64,000 nucleotides of DNA from an uncultured Bacteroidales bacterium (lineage in GTDB: Bacteria > Bacteroidota > Bacteroidia > Bacteroidales > UBA932): the NCBI GenBank assembly GCA_944323805.1, contig CALUTW010000001.1:62001-126000 (forward strand), given 5' to 3'. Shown piece by piece: positions 63,453 to 64,000 of this stretch (positions within the stretch are counted from its first letter, which is position 1; each line of letters starts with the position of its first letter). The notes beneath the pieces are model-generated. The model ran no database searches. It was given only the letters and a program-made list of their open reading frames with translations, and had not been told where the DNA came from. Both the position numbers and the translations under genes were made by a program.

Positions 63453-64000
63453 ATGGCAAAAGGTTATGCAGAGACAGATGCGCAGTGCCGCGAGATAATC
63501 GCCGATGCCCGCAGGAAGATATTCAGACCGGTCTATCTTCTTATGGGGGAGGAGCCGTTCTATCCGGATATGGTATGCGATGTCATCATAGCCAATGCCC
63601 TTGATGACAGTGAAAGGGATTTCAACCAGACGGTATGCTATGGTGCCGATGTCTCGGCCGATGATGTGATTACCGCCGCCAGGAGATATCCGATGTTTGC
63701 TGAAAGGCAGCTTGTTGTCGTCAAGGAAGCCCAGGCCATGAAATCTCTGGAGGAGCTTGCCGTGTACTGCAGCCGTCCGCTGGAGTCCACGGTCCTTGTC
63801 ATATATATGCACGGGGCGTCTGCGGACAAGAGAAAATCCCTGTATAAGTCGGTCATGAAAGTCGGGACAGTCGTAGAGTCTGCCCCTGTCAGGGATTATG
63901 AGATATCGCGCTGGATATCTTCCTATTATAAGGGGCTCGGACTGGCCATAGACCCGGATGCCGCAGCGCTGCTCGGCGAATATGCCGGTACGGACCTCGG
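63453..64000 (+). CDS. holA: DNA polymerase III subunit delta, 3' end outside the window
   Basis: Clamp-loader subunit that opens the beta clamp during replication. About 182 codons are visible and the frame runs off the window. The visible part has the family N-terminus: RPVYLLMGEEPFYPDMV (the degenerate P-loop region of delta), ARRYPMFAERQLVVVKEAQ, a TVLVIYMHG strand and PVRDYEISRWISSYY. It is divergent from the RluA-family gene. The ATG at 63453 follows the -7 box so closely that the mRNA leader would be very short. Confidence 0.9.
   Translation, partial: MAKGYAETDAQCREIIADARRKIFRPVYLLMGEEPFYPDMVCDVIIANALDDSERDFNQTVCYGADVSADDVITAARRYPMFAERQLVVVKEAQAMKSLEELAVYCSRPLESTVLVIYMHGASADKRKSLYKSVMKVGTVVESAPVRDYEISRWISSYYKGLGLAIDPDAAALLGEYAGTDL

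Overview
The window is chromosomal DNA from an anaerobic or microaerophilic member of the Bacteroidales. Three kinds of evidence support this. First, about two dozen start regions carry the Bacteroidetes -7 box (TAnnTTTG), and several also have a TTG element 19-22 nt upstream. Second, there are lineage-typical genes: a complex I operon without nuoE/F/G and with fused nuoCD, a class III fructose-bisphosphatase, a PG_1098-type methyltransferase, a DUF5683 gene after parAB, and bifunctional Nnr. Third, rubrerythrin points to life at low oxygen. The genus is not determined; a Rikenellaceae-like relative is only a guess.

Layout. 1-24400 is housekeeping: fbp (5' end outside the window), lpxB-surE, gapA, an MFS carrier, an NhaC antiporter, rubrerythrin, pssA, a secreted C1B peptidase, two short-chain oxidoreductases, a RecD-like helicase next to a DnaQ-like exonuclease, a DPP-IV-like peptidase, an rRNA-methyltransferase-like protein, a phosphohexomutase, ndk, a deoxynucleoside kinase, a lipoprotein endonuclease and gdhA. 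24563-34632 is the complex I operon nuoA-B-CD-H-I-J-K-L-M-N on the minus strand, ending at a clear intrinsic terminator; a small secreted protein may be co-transcribed ahead of it. 34800-44845 holds transporters, a TRIC-like channel, a GNAT protein, nnr, tRNA-Ala(TGC), dut-murF, a PAP2 phosphatase and obg.

44846-53415 looks like an AT-richer genomic island. It lies between obg and hpt-adk, genes I expect to be adjacent in related genomes. Imperfect 23-bp direct repeats flank it; the repeat encodes the start of Obg, and a leftover copy lies just downstream of adk. The island carries a tight six-gene minus-strand operon: a 4-TM coiled-coil protein, a P-loop GTPase, two single-pass proteins with a cytoplasmic domain, coiled coil and outward-facing beta domain, a retropepsin-like lipoprotein, and a secreted 14-residue-repeat protein. 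I read it as a membrane-spanning GTPase-centred sensing or conflict system, and it is the main novelty candidate here. A truncated dinD, a small lipoprotein and a secreted duplicated-domain protein preceded by a 19-bp tandem array make up the rest of the island.

53445-64000 returns to core genes: hpt-adk, a helix-hairpin-helix outer-membrane-like protein, the parA-parB-DUF5683-mltD operon, a lipid kinase, an RluA-family pseudouridine synthase and the start of holA, which runs off the window.
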